Source: Thermaerobacillus caldiproteolyticus (GTDB taxonomy: Bacteria; Bacillota; Bacilli; Bacillales; Anoxybacillaceae). From it: a DNA stretch of 64,000 nt. The position numbers and the translations under genes are program-made. How positions within the stretch are numbered: the first letter of the stretch is position 1; each line of letters opens with the position of its first letter. This document shows positions 1 through 9,628 of the stretch, piece by piece. The stretch spans positions 1 to 64,000 of the forward strand of contig NZ_JACDUT010000011.1 in the NCBI RefSeq assembly GCF_013761245.1, in the 5' to 3' direction. The notes under the pieces are model-generated. The model saw only the letters and a program-made list of their open reading frames with translations, was not told the DNA's origin and did not search any database.

Positions 1-105
1 TCAAGCGAGTAAGATCCCTCGAAGATGACGAGGTAGATAGGTCCGAGGTGGAAGCGTGGCGACACGTGGAGCTGACGGATACTAATCGATCGAGGACTTA
101 ACCAA
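1..105 (+). rRNA. 23S ribosomal RNA, 3' end (partial)
   Basis: The first ~105 bases match the conserved 3' terminus of Bacillus 23S rRNA: the acacgtggagctgacggata segment, then tactaatcgatcgaggactt. The gene begins before the window. 5S rRNA and a tRNA array follow in the usual order. The exact 3' end is estimated from the end of the acceptor-like helix region. Confidence 0.93.
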
Positions 106-230
106 GAAAAAGGTGAAGCCGAGCGTTCGCTTCTTTGCATGGATATCGGTTATCTAGTTTTGAGAGAACAAAAAAGTTCTTGACAGAACCGATAGGTTCG
201 TTATAATCATACTTGTCCAATTCGATATCT

Positions 231-350
<120 letters not shown>

Positions 351-361
351 GATCTAATCGT

Positions 362-436
362 TCCGCAGTAGCTCAGTGGTAGAGCAATCGGCTGTTAACC
401 GATTGGTCGCAGGTTCGAATCCTGCCTGCGGAGCCA
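362..436 (+). tRNA. tRNA-Asn (anticodon GTT)
   Basis: Cloverleaf with tccgcag/ctgcgga acceptor arms, GGTTCGAATCC T-arm, anticodon loop with GTT, and an encoded CCA. First tRNA of the array after 5S. Confidence 0.96.
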
Positions 437-437
437 T

Positions 438-510
438 GCTTCCATAGCTCAGTTGGTAGAGCACTTCCATGGTAAGGAAGAGGTCACCGGTTCAAGCCCG
501 GTTGGAAGCT
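438..510 (+). tRNA. tRNA-Thr (anticodon GGT)
   Basis: Acceptor gcttcca pairs with tggaagc. The anticodon loop reads CATGGTA, giving GGT. CCA is not encoded. One of two threonine isoacceptors in the array. Confidence 0.94.
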
Positions 511-530
511 TGTGTTTGTCTATTTCTTTT

Positions 531-602
531 GGCCCGTTGGTCAAGTGGTTAAGACACCGCCCTTTCACGGCGGTAACACGGGTTCGAATCCCGTACGGGT
601 CA
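531..602 (+). tRNA. tRNA-Glu (anticodon TTC)
   Basis: Acceptor ggcccgt pairs with acgggtc. Anticodon loop CTTTCAC gives TTC. The T-arm ggttcgaatcc is present and CCA is not encoded. Confidence 0.95.
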
Positions 603-615
603 TCTTTTATTTTTT

Positions 616-691
616 GGAGGATTAGCTCAGCTGGGAGAGCACTTGCCTTACAAGCAAGGGGTCGGCGGTTCGATCCCGTCATCCTCCACCA
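616..691 (+). tRNA. tRNA-Val (anticodon TAC)
   Basis: Acceptor ggaggat pairs with atcctcc. Anticodon loop CTTACAA gives TAC. CCA is encoded. Confidence 0.95.
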
Positions 692-701
692 TACATATGA
701 A

Positions 702-777
<76 letters not shown>

Positions 778-795
778 TTCCCTATATATTAATAC

Positions 796-880
796 GGAGG
801 GGTAGCGAAGTGGCCAAACGCGGCGGACTGTAAATCCGCTCCCAGTGGGTTCGGCGGTTCGAATCCGTCCCCCTCCACCA
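796..880 (+). tRNA. tRNA-Tyr (anticodon GTA)
   Basis: Class II tRNA of 85 nt with a long variable arm. The anticodon loop CTGTAAA gives GTA. Acceptor ggagggg pairs with cccctcc and CCA is encoded. The 159 nt to the next tRNA hold short inverted repeats but no gene. Confidence 0.95.
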
Positions 881-1039
881 TTGCTTTTTCATCCTTAAGC
901 TGTGGGAACAACCTCATATACATACTTGTTATACCAATGTCGGATTATTTCGTGAATTTCCTTCAGAAATTCTCAAATTAATCCTTCGGTGTTGATTCAC
1001 GAAGTATATTCAAAGAAGTATTTCATGAAGTTATATCAA

Positions 1040-1114
1040 TGGGCTATAGCCAAGCGGTAAGGCAACGGACTTTGACTCCGTGATGCGCTGGTTCGAATCC
1101 AGCTAGCCCAGCCA
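1040..1114 (+). tRNA. tRNA-Gln (anticodon TTG)
   Basis: Acceptor tgggcta pairs with tagccca. Anticodon loop CTTTGAC gives TTG. CCA is encoded. Confidence 0.95.
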
Positions 1115-1124
1115 TTTTCATCAT

Positions 1125-1197
1125 GAGCCATTAGCTCAGCAGGTAGAGCATCTGACTTTTAATCAGAGGGTCGGAGGTTCGAGTCCTCCATGGCTCA
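1125..1197 (+). tRNA. tRNA-Lys (anticodon TTT)
   Basis: Acceptor gagccat pairs with atggctc. Anticodon loop CTTTTAA gives TTT. CCA is not encoded. Confidence 0.95.
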
Positions 1198-1204
1198 TTT
1201 TTGT

Positions 1205-1276
1205 GCGGAAGTAGTTCAGTGGTAGAACACCACCTTGCCAAGGTGGGGGTCGCGGGTTCGAGTCCCGTCTTCCGCT
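1205..1276 (+). tRNA. tRNA-Gly (anticodon GCC)
   Basis: Acceptor gcggaag pairs with cttccgc. The anticodon loop contains GCC between ccacctt and aaggtgg arms. CCA is not encoded. Confidence 0.95.
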
Positions 1277-1297
1277 TTGTTTGGCTTTTATCATGTT

Positions 1298-1370
1298 GGG
1301 GCCTTAGCTCAGCTGGGAGAGCGCCTGCTTTGCACGCAGGAGGTCATCGGTTCGATCCCGATAGGCTCCA
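1298..1370 (+). tRNA. tRNA-Ala (anticodon TGC)
   Basis: Acceptor ggggcct pairs with aggctcc. Anticodon loop TTTGCAC gives TGC. Last tRNA of the array, followed immediately by a terminator. Confidence 0.94.
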
Positions 1371-1373
1371 TCA

Positions 1374-1412
1374 GAAAAACTCCTTAAATCTTGAAGATTT
1401 AAGGAGTTTTTT
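1374..1412 (+). terminator. Terminator of the rRNA/tRNA operon
   Basis: Long perfect stem (aactccttaaatc / gatttaaggagtt) with a 4-nt loop, followed by a T-run. It lies 4 nt after the last tRNA. Confidence 0.92.
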
Positions 1413-1513
1413 ATTTTTGTCTTTATTGAATAAATATTCAAAAAAATGTTAAGTTGAGTCAATGTTCTATTATTCGATACAATATATGTAATACATGGGG
1501 AAGGGGAGACAGC

Positions 1514-2416
1514 ATGAAAAAAATATCAATTATCGGTGTTCCGATGGATTTAGGGCAAACGCGGCGCGGTGTAGATATGGGACCAAGTGCGATTCGCTAT
1601 GCAGGAGTCATTGAACGCTTAGAGAATCTTAATTATGAAATTGAAGATTTGGGTGATATTTCCATTGGTAAAGCCGAGCGAATTGATGATGAAGGAGTAC
1701 GACTGAATTTACGAAATTTGAAAGCGGTTGCAGAAACAAATGAAAAACTTGCTCAAACAGTAGATGAGGTAGTTCAAAGGGGACATTTTCCTCTTGTACT
1801 AGGAGGCGACCATAGTATTGCGATCGGGACATTAGCTGGTGTAGCAAAACATTACAAAAACTTGGGTGTTATTTGGTACGATGCTCACGGGGATTTAAAT
1901 ACGGCAGAAACGTCTCCGTCTGGCAACATTCATGGTATGCCGTTAGCCGCAAGCCTTGGATTAGGTCATCCGGCTCTCACCAATATCGGGGGCTACAGCC
2001 CGAAAGTCAAGCCAGAAAACATTGTTTTAATTGGGGCGCGTTCGTTGGATGAAGGAGAAAAGCGATTAATTCATGAAAAGGGTATCAAGGTTTATACAAT
2101 GCATGAAGTTGATCGTCTTGGTATGACTAAAGTAATGGAAGAAACGATTGCCTATTTAAAAGAACGTACCGATGGTGTTCATTTATCATTAGATTTAGAT
2201 GGTCTTGATCCGCACGATGCTCCAGGGGTGGGGACGCCTGTCATTGGAGGACTCACTTATCGAGAAAGTCATTTAGCAATGGAAATGCTTGCGGAAGCCA
2301 AATTGATTACTTCGGCAGAATTTGTTGAAGTAAATCCGATTTTAGACGAACGAAACAAAACAGCCTCTGTTGCTGTTGCGCTAATGGGTTCGCTTTTTGG
2401 AGAAAAATTAGTATAA
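1514..2416 (+). CDS. rocF: Arginase
   Basis: Hydrolyses arginine to ornithine and urea in the cytosol, the first step of arginine catabolism. The ~300-residue product carries the ureohydrolase Mn-binding signatures: [17 protein letters not shown] and the later SLDLDGLDP motif. A longer reading from 1454 is open, but the start at 1514 is preferred because the purine-rich Shine-Dalgarno ggggaaggggag precedes it by a normal distance and the protein then begins [14 protein letters not shown], as in the family. It is monocistronic: a tRNA-operon terminator lies upstream and its own terminator downstream. Arginase next to sigW is the arrangement I recall from Geobacillus-type genomes. Confidence 0.95.
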   Translation: MKKISIIGVPMDLGQTRRGVDMGPSAIRYAGVIERLENLNYEIEDLGDISIGKAERIDDEGVRLNLRNLKAVAETNEKLAQTVDEVVQRGHFPLVLGGDHSIAIGTLAGVAKHYKNLGVIWYDAHGDLNTAETSPSGNIHGMPLAASLGLGHPALTNIGGYSPKVKPENIVLIGARSLDEGEKRLIHEKGIKVYTMHEVDRLGMTKVMEETIAYLKERTDGVHLSLDLDGLDPHDAPGVGTPVIGGLTYRESHLAMEMLAEAKLITSAEFVEVNPILDERNKTASVAVALMGSLFGEKLV

Positions 2417-2419
2417 TAA

Positions 2420-2456
2420 AAAAGACAGCAGACTAACAAAGGTCTGCTGTTTTTAT
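2420..2456 (+). terminator. Terminator of rocF
   Basis: Inverted repeat acagcagac/gtctgctgt with T-run, just after the arginase stop. Confidence 0.9.
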
Positions 2457-2532
2457 TGGAATATACCAGCAATTTGATGATTTTTTAGGTAAAATTTAGG
2501 TGAATATGCTAAAATAAACATGCATTGTTTGG

Positions 2533-2558
2533 TGAAACTTTTTTTCTTGAAAATCGTA
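2533..2558 (+). promoter_or_regulatory. Sigma-W-type autoregulatory promoter
   Basis: TGAAAC (2533-2538), then exactly 16 nt including T-runs, then CGTA (2555-2558). This matches the ECF sigma-W consensus (TGAAAC-N16-CGTA). It lies about 40 nt upstream of sigW, as expected for autoregulation. Confidence 0.88.
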
Positions 2559-2597
2559 ATACAATAATAGCCGCAGCGAGCGGGGGTATCATGTTAT

Positions 2598-3161
2598 ATG
2601 GAAACATTTATAAAGAAGCGAATTAAGGCCATTAAAAAAGGAGATCAAAATGCGTACGCTGAAATTGTCGAGCTCTATAAAGATAAGGTATATCGATTGT
2701 GTTATCGAATGTTAGGGAATCGGCATGAAGCGGAAGACGCAGCACAAGAAGCCTTTGTTCGTGCTTATATTAATATTCATACGTACAATACTAATATGAA
2801 ATTTTCTTCGTGGCTTTATCGAATTGCCACTAATTTATCCATTGATAAAATACGTAAAAAGAAGCCTTCTGTTTATTTAGATGAGGAAGTTAGCGGAACA
2901 GAAGGATTAACGGTGTATTCTCAACTTCCATCAACGGAAGCCTCTCCTGAGGAAACATTAGAAAGTCTGGAATTACAGGAAACCGTGCAAAAGGCAATAG
3001 AAAAATTACCAGAGAAGTACCGAAGTGTGATTGTGTTAAAATATATTGAGGACTTATCCTTACAGGAAATTAGTGAAATTCTTGATATTCCAATTGGGAC
3101 GGTAAAGACGAGAATTCACCGAGGAAGAGAAGCGTTAAGAAAACATTTGGGCCATCTATGA
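2598..3161 (+). CDS. sigW: ECF RNA polymerase sigma factor SigW
   Basis: Alternative sigma factor for the cell-envelope stress and antimicrobial peptide response. The 187 residues carry sigma region 2 (YRLCYRMLGNRHEAEDAAQE and the -10 recognition helix SWLYRIATNLSIDKIRKKK) and region 4 (LPEKYRSVIVLKYIEDLSLQ then EISEILDIPIGTVKTRIHRG). The length equals B. subtilis SigW. It is translationally close to the downstream anti-sigma factor and is preceded by its own sigma-W promoter. Confidence 0.97.
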   Translation: METFIKKRIKAIKKGDQNAYAEIVELYKDKVYRLCYRMLGNRHEAEDAAQEAFVRAYINIHTYNTNMKFSSWLYRIATNLSIDKIRKKKPSVYLDEEVSGTEGLTVYSQLPSTEASPEETLESLELQETVQKAIEKLPEKYRSVIVLKYIEDLSLQEISEILDIPIGTVKTRIHRGREALRKHLGHL

Positions 3162-3175
3162 GAGGGGTGAAGAAA

Positions 3176-3787
3176 ATGGAGTGTCCGAATCACATTATTA
3201 AATTAATGCACGATTACTTAGATGACGATATTACTCCTGATGATGAAAGAGAGCTGCGAGAACACTTACAGCAATGTTCAGCGTGTGCTCATCATTTTAA
3301 TAGCTTAAAGAGAACGATTGCGTTTATTCAGCATGCTTCTCATATCACTCCCTCTTCGAATTTTACTGCGAATGTCATGGCAAGATTGCCGAAGGAAAAG
3401 AAAATGGTCCGATTAGGAAGATGGTTGAAAAATCATCCGTTTGTTACAGCGGCCTCGTTATTTTTGGCTTTAATGGTTGGAAGTCTTTTCACAACATGGA
3501 ACGGCGAGCAGCAATTTTCTGTTTCCACTCGAGAAAATGTTATTATTCAAGATCGAACGGTGATTGTTCCAAAAGGGAAAGTGGTTGAAGGTGATATTGT
3601 TGTACGTAATGGTTCGATTAAAATAGAAGGAAAGGTTAACGGCGATGTCACAGTTATTCATGGTGAAAAATATTTGGCGTCTGCTGGACAAGTAACAGGA
3701 GAAATTGAAGAAATTAATCAAGTATTTGACTGGATTTGGTATAATATTAAAGAATCAGTAAAAGATGTGATGAAAGCATTTGAATAA
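3176..3787 (+). CDS. rsiW: Anti-sigma-W factor RsiW
   Basis: Single-pass membrane anti-sigma factor that holds SigW until regulated proteolysis releases it. The N-terminal zinc anti-sigma domain shows the HxxxCxxC motif (HLQQCSAC, around residues 30-40). A hydrophobic segment FVTAASLFLALMVGSLF follows (around residue 90), then an extracytoplasmic domain rich in beta-type repeats. The start at 3176 is preferred over the in-frame 3158 because gaggggtg is placed correctly before it. It forms a two-gene operon with sigW. Confidence 0.94.
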   Translation: MECPNHIIKLMHDYLDDDITPDDERELREHLQQCSACAHHFNSLKRTIAFIQHASHITPSSNFTANVMARLPKEKKMVRLGRWLKNHPFVTAASLFLALMVGSLFTTWNGEQQFSVSTRENVIIQDRTVIVPKGKVVEGDIVVRNGSIKIEGKVNGDVTVIHGEKYLASAGQVTGEIEEINQVFDWIWYNIKESVKDVMKAFE

Positions 3788-3814
3788 AAGGCCATCTCTT
3801 TGATGGCTTTTTTA
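3788..3814 (+). terminator. Terminator of sigW-rsiW
   Basis: Stem aggccatc/gatggctt with T-run immediately after rsiW. Confidence 0.85.
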
Positions 3815-3885
3815 CATATGTGATATAATAGAAGAGTTGTGTAAATAAAATATACAGGAATTCGAATTATAAAGGAAGTGTGAGA

Positions 3886-4707
3886 ATGCCTTTTGGAGAG
3901 CTCCCGATTTTAAGCTATTTAGGCAAAATCGTTGATATCTTGCTTGTTTGGTACGTAATTTATAAATTAATTATGGTGATTCGTGGGACAAAAGCGGTTC
4001 AGCTTTTAAAAGGAATCATTCTCATTATACTTGTGCGAATTGTAAGTAATTTCTTGGGTCTTAGCACGTTACAATGGCTCATGGATCAAGCATTAACGTG
4101 GGGATTTTTAGCGATCATTATTATTTTCCAGCCAGAATTACGGCGTGCGCTAGAACAGCTAGGACGGGGAAAGCTATTTTCAAGAAGCAGTGGGTCTGAG
4201 GACGAAGAACAAATAAAAATGGTGGAAGCCATCATTAAAGCAACCGAATATATGGCAAAACGGAGAATCGGTGCTCTCATATCCGTAGAGCGGGAAACAG
4301 GGATGGGAGACTATATTGAGACAGGAATTCTTCTTAATGCTCAAATTTCATCCGAATTGTTAATCAATATTTTTATTCCAAATACTCCTTTGCATGATGG
4401 TGCGGTCATTATTCAGAAAAATCATGTAGCTGCCGCAGGCTGTTATTTACCGCTATCAGAAAGCCCATTTATTTCAAAAGAGCTAGGAACGCGTCATCGT
4501 GCCGCATTAGGGATTAGCGAGGTAACTGATAGCGTGACGGTCGTTGTATCAGAGGAAACGGGTGCTGTATCAGTGACAAAAAACGGGGAGCTGCATCGAG
4601 ACTTAACTCCAGAGCAGTTTCGTGAGCTGCTCACAAAGGAGTTAACACCGGCAACGAAGACCGCTTCCTCATCCCGCTGGCAATGGAGGGGGAAGAAGCA
4701 TGGATAA
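3886..4707 (+). CDS. cdaA: Diadenylate cyclase CdaA (membrane c-di-AMP synthase)
   Basis: Makes cyclic di-AMP from two ATP. The protein is 273 residues, the family length, with three N-terminal membrane helices, then the DAC domain with the substrate motifs LHDGAVII and GTRHRAALG. The start at 3886 follows aaggaagtg. It overlaps cdaR by 8 nt and heads the conserved cdaA-cdaR-glmM operon, which links c-di-AMP synthesis to cell-wall precursor supply. Confidence 0.96.
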   Translation: MPFGELPILSYLGKIVDILLVWYVIYKLIMVIRGTKAVQLLKGIILIILVRIVSNFLGLSTLQWLMDQALTWGFLAIIIIFQPELRRALEQLGRGKLFSRSSGSEDEEQIKMVEAIIKATEYMAKRRIGALISVERETGMGDYIETGILLNAQISSELLINIFIPNTPLHDGAVIIQKNHVAAAGCYLPLSESPFISKELGTRHRAALGISEVTDSVTVVVSEETGAVSVTKNGELHRDLTPEQFRELLTKELTPATKTASSSRWQWRGKKHG

Positions 4708-5950
4708 ATTGATGAACAACCATTGGTTTATGAAAATTTTTTCGTTGCTACTGGCGATTATGCTCTATATGTCAGTAAACATTGAAGAAAAGGAAACGAA
4801 ATCAGGTGCTATTACACGTAATTCCGTAGGTCAAACAGATATTGAGACAATCACCAATGTTCCTGTCGTGACTTATTATGATGAAGAGAACTTAGTCGTA
4901 TCAGGCATCCCTAAAACCGTCAATGTTACGTTAGAAGGGCCAGCTAGCATTTTGAAGCCAACCGCTTTACAGCGTGATTTTGAAATCTATGTGGACTTAA
5001 CCAACTTAGAGTTAGGCACCCATACAGTTCCGATCAAATATAAAAACATCTCAGACAAACTCAATGTAAAAATCCAGCCTGCGACGGCGACAGTGACGAT
5101 TCATGAAAAGGTTTCAAAAGATTTTCCGGTTGATGTTGATTTTATCCATCAAAACAAAGTAGCGACCGGTTATTCGGTAGAACAACCAATTGTAAAACCA
5201 AATATGGTGACGATTACAGGAGCAAAAGAACTTGTTGATCGAGTAGCACTAGTGAAAGCAAGAGTGAATCTTGAGGGAGCTAAAGAAACGATTGAACAAG
5301 AATCCAAAGTAACTGTTTATGATAATGAGGGAAGGGTACTGAATTTAGAAGTTGATCCTTCTGTTGTAGAAGTAACGGTACCTGTCACAAGCCCTAGCAA
5401 ATCGGTTCCATTAAAAATTAATCGGATAGGAACTTTGAAAAAAGGATTAAGCATCGTCAAAATTGAAACAGTCCCAAATCAGGTAACAATTTTTGGACCA
5501 AAAGAAAAAATTGATCGTATTGAATTTATTGATGGCATTACGATTAACCTAGGAGAAATTACAAAAGATACAACGTTAGAAATGAAAGTCCCGCTACCGG
5601 AAGGGGTTAAAAGTGTTGATCCTTCCAAAGTCAAAATTAACATTCAAGTTCAAGAGGAACAAACGAAGACGTTTAAAGCACTACCTATTCACGTATTAGG
5701 ATTAAGTGACCAGTATACGGTTGAATTTTTAGAACCGGAAGAGCAAAACATGGATGTTCAACTATCCGGAGCTCCTAGTATATTAAATAGCATTCAAGCG
5801 GATGATTTAGAGTTATATATCAATGTCAATGAACTAGGGGTCGGCGAGCATGAAGTGCCGGTCGAGGTCAATGGTCCACAAAACATTACATGGAATTTAC
5901 CAAAAAATAAAGTGAAGATAAAAATTAGCCAAAAGATAATCAATGAGTAA
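4700..5950 (+). CDS. cdaR: CdaA regulatory protein CdaR (YbbR-domain protein)
   Basis: Membrane-anchored partner of CdaA that modulates cyclase activity from outside the membrane. One N-terminal transmembrane helix (WFMKIFSLLLAIMLYMSVNI) is followed by an extracytoplasmic region of repeated YbbR beta-domains, recognisable by recurrent short motifs such as NVTLEGP, VTITGAKE, VTIFGPKE and VQLSGAP. The length of 416 residues is a little below B. subtilis CdaR. It lies between cdaA and glmM, with short overlap and spacing. Confidence 0.94.
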   Translation: MDKLMNNHWFMKIFSLLLAIMLYMSVNIEEKETKSGAITRNSVGQTDIETITNVPVVTYYDEENLVVSGIPKTVNVTLEGPASILKPTALQRDFEIYVDLTNLELGTHTVPIKYKNISDKLNVKIQPATATVTIHEKVSKDFPVDVDFIHQNKVATGYSVEQPIVKPNMVTITGAKELVDRVALVKARVNLEGAKETIEQESKVTVYDNEGRVLNLEVDPSVVEVTVPVTSPSKSVPLKINRIGTLKKGLSIVKIETVPNQVTIFGPKEKIDRIEFIDGITINLGEITKDTTLEMKVPLPEGVKSVDPSKVKINIQVQEEQTKTFKALPIHVLGLSDQYTVEFLEPEEQNMDVQLSGAPSILNSIQADDLELYINVNELGVGEHEVPVEVNGPQNITWNLPKNKVKIKISQKIINE

Positions 5951-5965
5951 GGAGAGATAGGCATA

Positions 5966-7312
5966 ATGGGTAAATATTTTGGTACTGATGGTGTGCGTGG
6001 AGTGGCTAATAGTGAACTGACACCGGAGCTAGCGTTCAAAATTGGTCGCTGCGGTGGTTATGTATTAACGAAAGATAAAGAACGTCCAAAAGTGTTAATT
6101 GGCCGAGATACACGCATTTCAGGACATATGCTTGAAGGAGCGCTTGTCGCTGGATTGCTTTCCATTGGGGCAGAGGTCATGCGTCTTGGTGTCATTTCGA
6201 CACCGGGAGTTGCTTACTTGACGAAAGCGTTAGGGGCTCAAGCGGGAATTATGATTTCCGCTTCCCATAACCCTGTCCAAGATAATGGGATCAAATTCTT
6301 TGGCCCAGACGGATTCAAACTTTCTGATGAACAGGAACAAGAAATCGAAGAGCTAATAGATAGTACAGAAGATACATTGCCAAGACCAACTGGAAAGGAT
6401 TTAGGACAAGTCAACGATTATTTTGAAGGTGGCCAAAAATACTTACAATATTTAAAGCAAACGATCGAAGAAGATTTTTCAGGATTACGAATTGCGCTTG
6501 ATTGTGCGCATGGAGCTACTTCTTCGTTGGCGACCCATCTATTTGCTGACTTAGAAGCTGATGTATTGACAATGGGAGCTTCACCAAACGGAATCAATAT
6601 TAATGAAGGGGTCGGTTCGACACATCCTGAGGCACTAGCCGCATTTGTCAAAGAGAAAGGGGCAGATGTCGGGCTTGCGTTCGATGGAGATGGTGACCGT
6701 TTGATTGCTGTGGATGAACATGGAAACATTGTTGATGGTGACCAAATTATGTATATTTGCGCGAAATATTTAAAAGAGATGGGTCGACTAAAACACCAAA
6801 CAGTTGTTTCAACGGTTATGAGCAATCTTGGATTTTATAAAGCACTGGAGGCACAAGGAATCAAAAGCGTGCAAACTGCAGTCGGCGACCGCTATGTCGT
6901 AGAGGAAATGAAGAAAAATGGTTATAACCTAGGGGGAGAGCAGTCTGGACATATCATCTTCCTCGACTATAATACAACAGGAGATGGGCTATTAACTGCT
7001 CTTCAACTTGTCAATATTATAAAAATCACAAAAAAACCACTTTCTGAACTGGCTAGTGAAATGCCAAAATATCCGCAGCTTCTAGTCAATGTGAAAGTAG
7101 CGGATAAGCACAAGGTCATGGAAAATGAGAATGTAAAAGCAGTCATTCAAGCGGTCGAAACGGAGATGAATGGGAACGGTCGCATTCTTGTTCGTCCGTC
7201 TGGAACGGAACCACTCGTACGTGTCATGGCAGAGGCACCAACGGAAGAAGCATGCCGAAACTATGTAGAACGCATTGCTACTGTGATTCGAGAAGAAATG
7301 GGTATCGAATAA
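5966..7312 (+). CDS. glmM: Phosphoglucosamine mutase GlmM
   Basis: Interconverts glucosamine-6-P and glucosamine-1-P on the way to UDP-GlcNAc. The 448-residue product has the phosphoserine loop [12 protein letters not shown] with catalytic Ser, the metal-binding loop DGDGDR, the sugar-binding GGEQSGH and the C-terminal phosphate-binding [12 protein letters not shown]. It is third gene of the cda operon, 15 nt after cdaR with ggagag as ribosome-binding site. Confidence 0.97.
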   Translation: MGKYFGTDGVRGVANSELTPELAFKIGRCGGYVLTKDKERPKVLIGRDTRISGHMLEGALVAGLLSIGAEVMRLGVISTPGVAYLTKALGAQAGIMISASHNPVQDNGIKFFGPDGFKLSDEQEQEIEELIDSTEDTLPRPTGKDLGQVNDYFEGGQKYLQYLKQTIEEDFSGLRIALDCAHGATSSLATHLFADLEADVLTMGASPNGININEGVGSTHPEALAAFVKEKGADVGLAFDGDGDRLIAVDEHGNIVDGDQIMYICAKYLKEMGRLKHQTVVSTVMSNLGFYKALEAQGIKSVQTAVGDRYVVEEMKKNGYNLGGEQSGHIIFLDYNTTGDGLLTALQLVNIIKITKKPLSELASEMPKYPQLLVNVKVADKHKVMENENVKAVIQAVETEMNGNGRILVRPSGTEPLVRVMAEAPTEEACRNYVERIATVIREEMGIE

Positions 7313-7334
7313 TTGTTATTTGTCACAGACATCC

Positions 7335-7380
7335 TATGCATAAATGGAACCTTCTATTCCATTTATGCATATTTTATTTT
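7335..7380 (+). terminator. Terminator after glmM
   Basis: Near-perfect 15-bp stem (tatgcataaatggaa / ttccatttatgcata) with a 7-nt loop and a T-rich tail. Confidence 0.88.
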
Positions 7381-7397
7381 ATAAAGTTATATTAGAG

Positions 7398-7427
7398 TTG
7401 ACGTGTCTTAGTGAATTACTGTAATAT
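7398..7427 (+). promoter_or_regulatory. Probable sigma-A promoter for the glmS transcript
   Basis: TTGACG (7398-7403), 18-nt spacer, TAATAT (7422-7427). It lies between the glmM terminator and the glmS ribozyme, so it would drive the ribozyme-glmS mRNA. Confidence 0.6.
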
Positions 7428-7489
7428 AACTTTGTTGTGTGTTGTGATTCAAGATAGAAAGGTGGGTAGAAGAAGTAATTGATTTGTAA

Positions 7490-7660
7490 AGCGCCTGGAC
7501 TAAGCTTTGGTCGGAAAAAAGCTTAGTTGACGAGGAGGAGGTTTATCGATCGTTCGGCGGATGCCTCCCGGTTGTCGCGATTACAGCCGTAAGTCCTTTC
7601 TAAAAACAAAGAGGCGACTCTTTGGACAAAGGGAAGGACGTAATCGCAAAGAGAATCGCA
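7490..7660 (+). ncRNA. glmS ribozyme (GlcN6P-responsive self-cleaving riboswitch)
   Basis: Carries the conserved ribozyme core: the cleavage site a|gcgcc at 7490/7491, the P2 arms around ctaagc/gcttag, then the invariant stretches gttgacgaggaggaggttta and ttcggcggatgcctcccggt, and the P3/P4 elements up to ggacaaaggg. In Bacillus the RNA cuts itself when glucosamine-6-phosphate binds, which destabilises the glmS mRNA. An apparent reading frame running through it (from 7561) is not translated. The 3' boundary is approximate. Confidence 0.95.
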
Positions 7661-7688
7661 AAAGGGGAGTCTGTCGAAACAAAGGACC

Positions 7689-7754
7689 AGCCCCCTCAAA
7701 TGAATCGATTAGAATGAATGTGATGGATTGTTATGATTCGAGTTCGAGGGGGCT
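7689..7754 (+). promoter_or_regulatory. Long hairpin in the glmS leader
   Basis: agccccctc (7689-7697) pairs with gagggggct (7746-7754), with further imperfect pairing inside. It lies between the ribozyme and the GlmS start. It could be a structural extension or a weak terminator-like element; there is no T-run after it. Confidence 0.5.
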
Positions 7755-7800
7755 AGACCCTTGTCTGACAGCCTCCCTAAAAAAGGGAGGAATACTTTTT

Positions 7801-9603
7801 ATGTGTGGAATTGTCGGATATATTGGACAACAAGATGCAAAAGAAATTTTATTGCGCGGACTTGAAAAATTAGAATATCGTGGTTATGATTCAGCTGGTA
7901 TTGCGGTGTTAAATAAAGAAGGAGTCCATGTGTTTAAAGAAAAAGGCCGCATTGCCGATTTACGGCAAATTGTCGATCTAAGTGTAGAAGCTCCACTTGG
8001 TATCGGTCATACACGTTGGGCGACACATGGTGCGCCAAGCCGAGTCAATGCGCATCCACACCAAAGTGCCTCAGGTCGTTTTACATTAGTGCATAATGGT
8101 GTCATTGAAAACTATGCGATCTTAAAACGTGACTACTTGCAAGATGTTGAACTAAAAAGTGACACTGATACGGAAGTGATCGTACAGCTTGTTGAGAAAT
8201 TTGTGAACAGCGGCTTGAACGTAGAAGAGGCATTTCGTAAAACATTAACACTTTTAAAAGGTTCTTACGCCATTGCGCTCATTGATGCTGAAGATAGAGA
8301 TGTCATTTATGTGGCGAAAAATAAGAGCCCGCTGTTAGTGGGAATCGGTAACGGTTTTAACGTCGTTGCTAGTGATGCGATGGCGATGTTGCAAGTGACC
8401 AATCAATATGTCGAGTTAATGGATAAAGAAATGGTCATTGTTACAAGAGAGACTATTACAATTAAGAAGTTGGACGGCGAAATTGTTGAACGTTCTCCAT
8501 ATACAGCCGAACTAGACGCAAGCGACATTGAAAAAGGAACATACCCGCATTACATGTTAAAGGAAATTGACGAACAACCGCTTGTGATGCGTCGCATTAT
8601 TCAAAAATACCAAGACGAAAATGGTCATTTAACGATTGATCCTGAAATTATTAACGCTGTGACTGATGCAGACCGTCTCTACATTATCGCCTGCGGTACA
8701 AGCTACCATGCTGGATTAGTCGGTAAACAATTGATTGAAAAATGGGCGAAAATCCCTGTCGAAGTGCATGTTGCTAGCGAATTTTCATATAATATGCCGT
8801 TGCTGTCAGAACGTCCATTATTTATTTATATCTCACAAAGCGGCGAAACAGCAGACAGCCGTGCCGTGCTTGTTCAAACAAAAGAGCTTGGTTATAAAGC
8901 GGTCACAATTACGAACGTGCCTGGTTCAACGCTATCACGTGAAGCGGATTATACGTTATTGCTTCATGCAGGTCCGGAAATCGCTGTGGCTTCAACAAAA
9001 GCGTATACGGCACAAATCGCGGTGCTTGCTATTTTAGCTACCGTTACAGCGAAAGCAAAGGGCATTGAGCTTGATTTTGACCTTGTGAAAGAGTTAGGAA
9101 TCATCGCAAACGTCATGGAAATGCTTTGCGATGCGAAGGAAGAAATGGAAAAAATCGCACGTGAATATTTGGCGACAACACGCAACTGTTTCTTCATCGG
9201 TCGTGCTGTTGATTTCTACGTTTGCCTAGAAGGCGCGTTGAAATTAAAAGAGATTTCTTACATTCAAGCGGAAGGATTTGCCGGCGGTGAATTAAAGCAT
9301 GGTACCATCGCGTTAATCGAAAATGGTACACCGGTAATCGCTTTGGCAACGCAAGAGCACGTTAACTTAAGTATTCGCGGTAATGTGAAAGAAGTGGTTG
9401 CCCGCGGTGCGAACCCTTGCATTATCTCGATGAGAGGCTTAGAAACAGAAGAAGACCGTTACGTCATTCCAGCGGTTCATCCAATGTTAACGCCGCTTGT
9501 TTCCGTTGTGCCATTGCAGCTTATCGCTTACTACGCTGCATTACACCGCGGCTGCGACGTTGACAAACCACGCAACTTGGCAAAGAGCGTGACGGTTGAA
9601 TAA
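7801..9603 (+). CDS. glmS: Glutamine-fructose-6-phosphate aminotransferase GlmS
   Basis: Makes glucosamine-6-phosphate from fructose-6-P and glutamine, the first committed step of amino-sugar and peptidoglycan precursor synthesis. Starts MCGIVGYIG, with the catalytic Cys exposed after Met removal, after ribosome-binding site gggagg. The N-terminal glutaminase domain ([17 protein letters not shown]) is followed by two SIS isomerase domains ([18 protein letters not shown]) and the C-terminus [13 protein letters not shown]. The frame is open further upstream to 7561, but that stretch is the ribozyme. The conserved 3' end is the recognition target of TnsD, and a Tn7-like element sits 25 bp after the stop. 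Confidence 0.98.
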   Translation: MCGIVGYIGQQDAKEILLRGLEKLEYRGYDSAGIAVLNKEGVHVFKEKGRIADLRQIVDLSVEAPLGIGHTRWATHGAPSRVNAHPHQSASGRFTLVHNGVIENYAILKRDYLQDVELKSDTDTEVIVQLVEKFVNSGLNVEEAFRKTLTLLKGSYAIALIDAEDRDVIYVAKNKSPLLVGIGNGFNVVASDAMAMLQVTNQYVELMDKEMVIVTRETITIKKLDGEIVERSPYTAELDASDIEKGTYPHYMLKEIDEQPLVMRRIIQKYQDENGHLTIDPEIINAVTDADRLYIIACGTSYHAGLVGKQLIEKWAKIPVEVHVASEFSYNMPLLSERPLFIYISQSGETADSRAVLVQTKELGYKAVTITNVPGSTLSREADYTLLLHAGPEIAVASTKAYTAQIAVLAILATVTAKAKGIELDFDLVKELGIIANVMEMLCDAKEEMEKIAREYLATTRNCFFIGRAVDFYVCLEGALKLKEISYIQAEGFAGGELKHGTIALIENGTPVIALATQEHVNLSIRGNVKEVVARGANPCIISMRGLETEEDRYVIPAVHPMLTPLVSVVPLQLIAYYAALHRGCDVDKPRNLAKSVTVE

Positions 9604-9623
9604 AAGGTAAAAACACATGTCCC

Positions 9624-9628
9624 GTTTT
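9624..9628. repeat. Target-site duplication, glmS side (GTTTT)
   Basis: The five bases directly before the element's TGT terminus recur directly after its ACA terminus at 24330-24334. They occupy bases 21-25 after the glmS stop codon, the place where Tn7 inserts. Confidence 0.88.

Noticed and set aside
7561-7800. N-terminal extension of GlmS by 80 residues
   Set aside because: This is the glmS ribozyme and leader; GlmS requires the N-terminal Cys exposed at MCGIVG.
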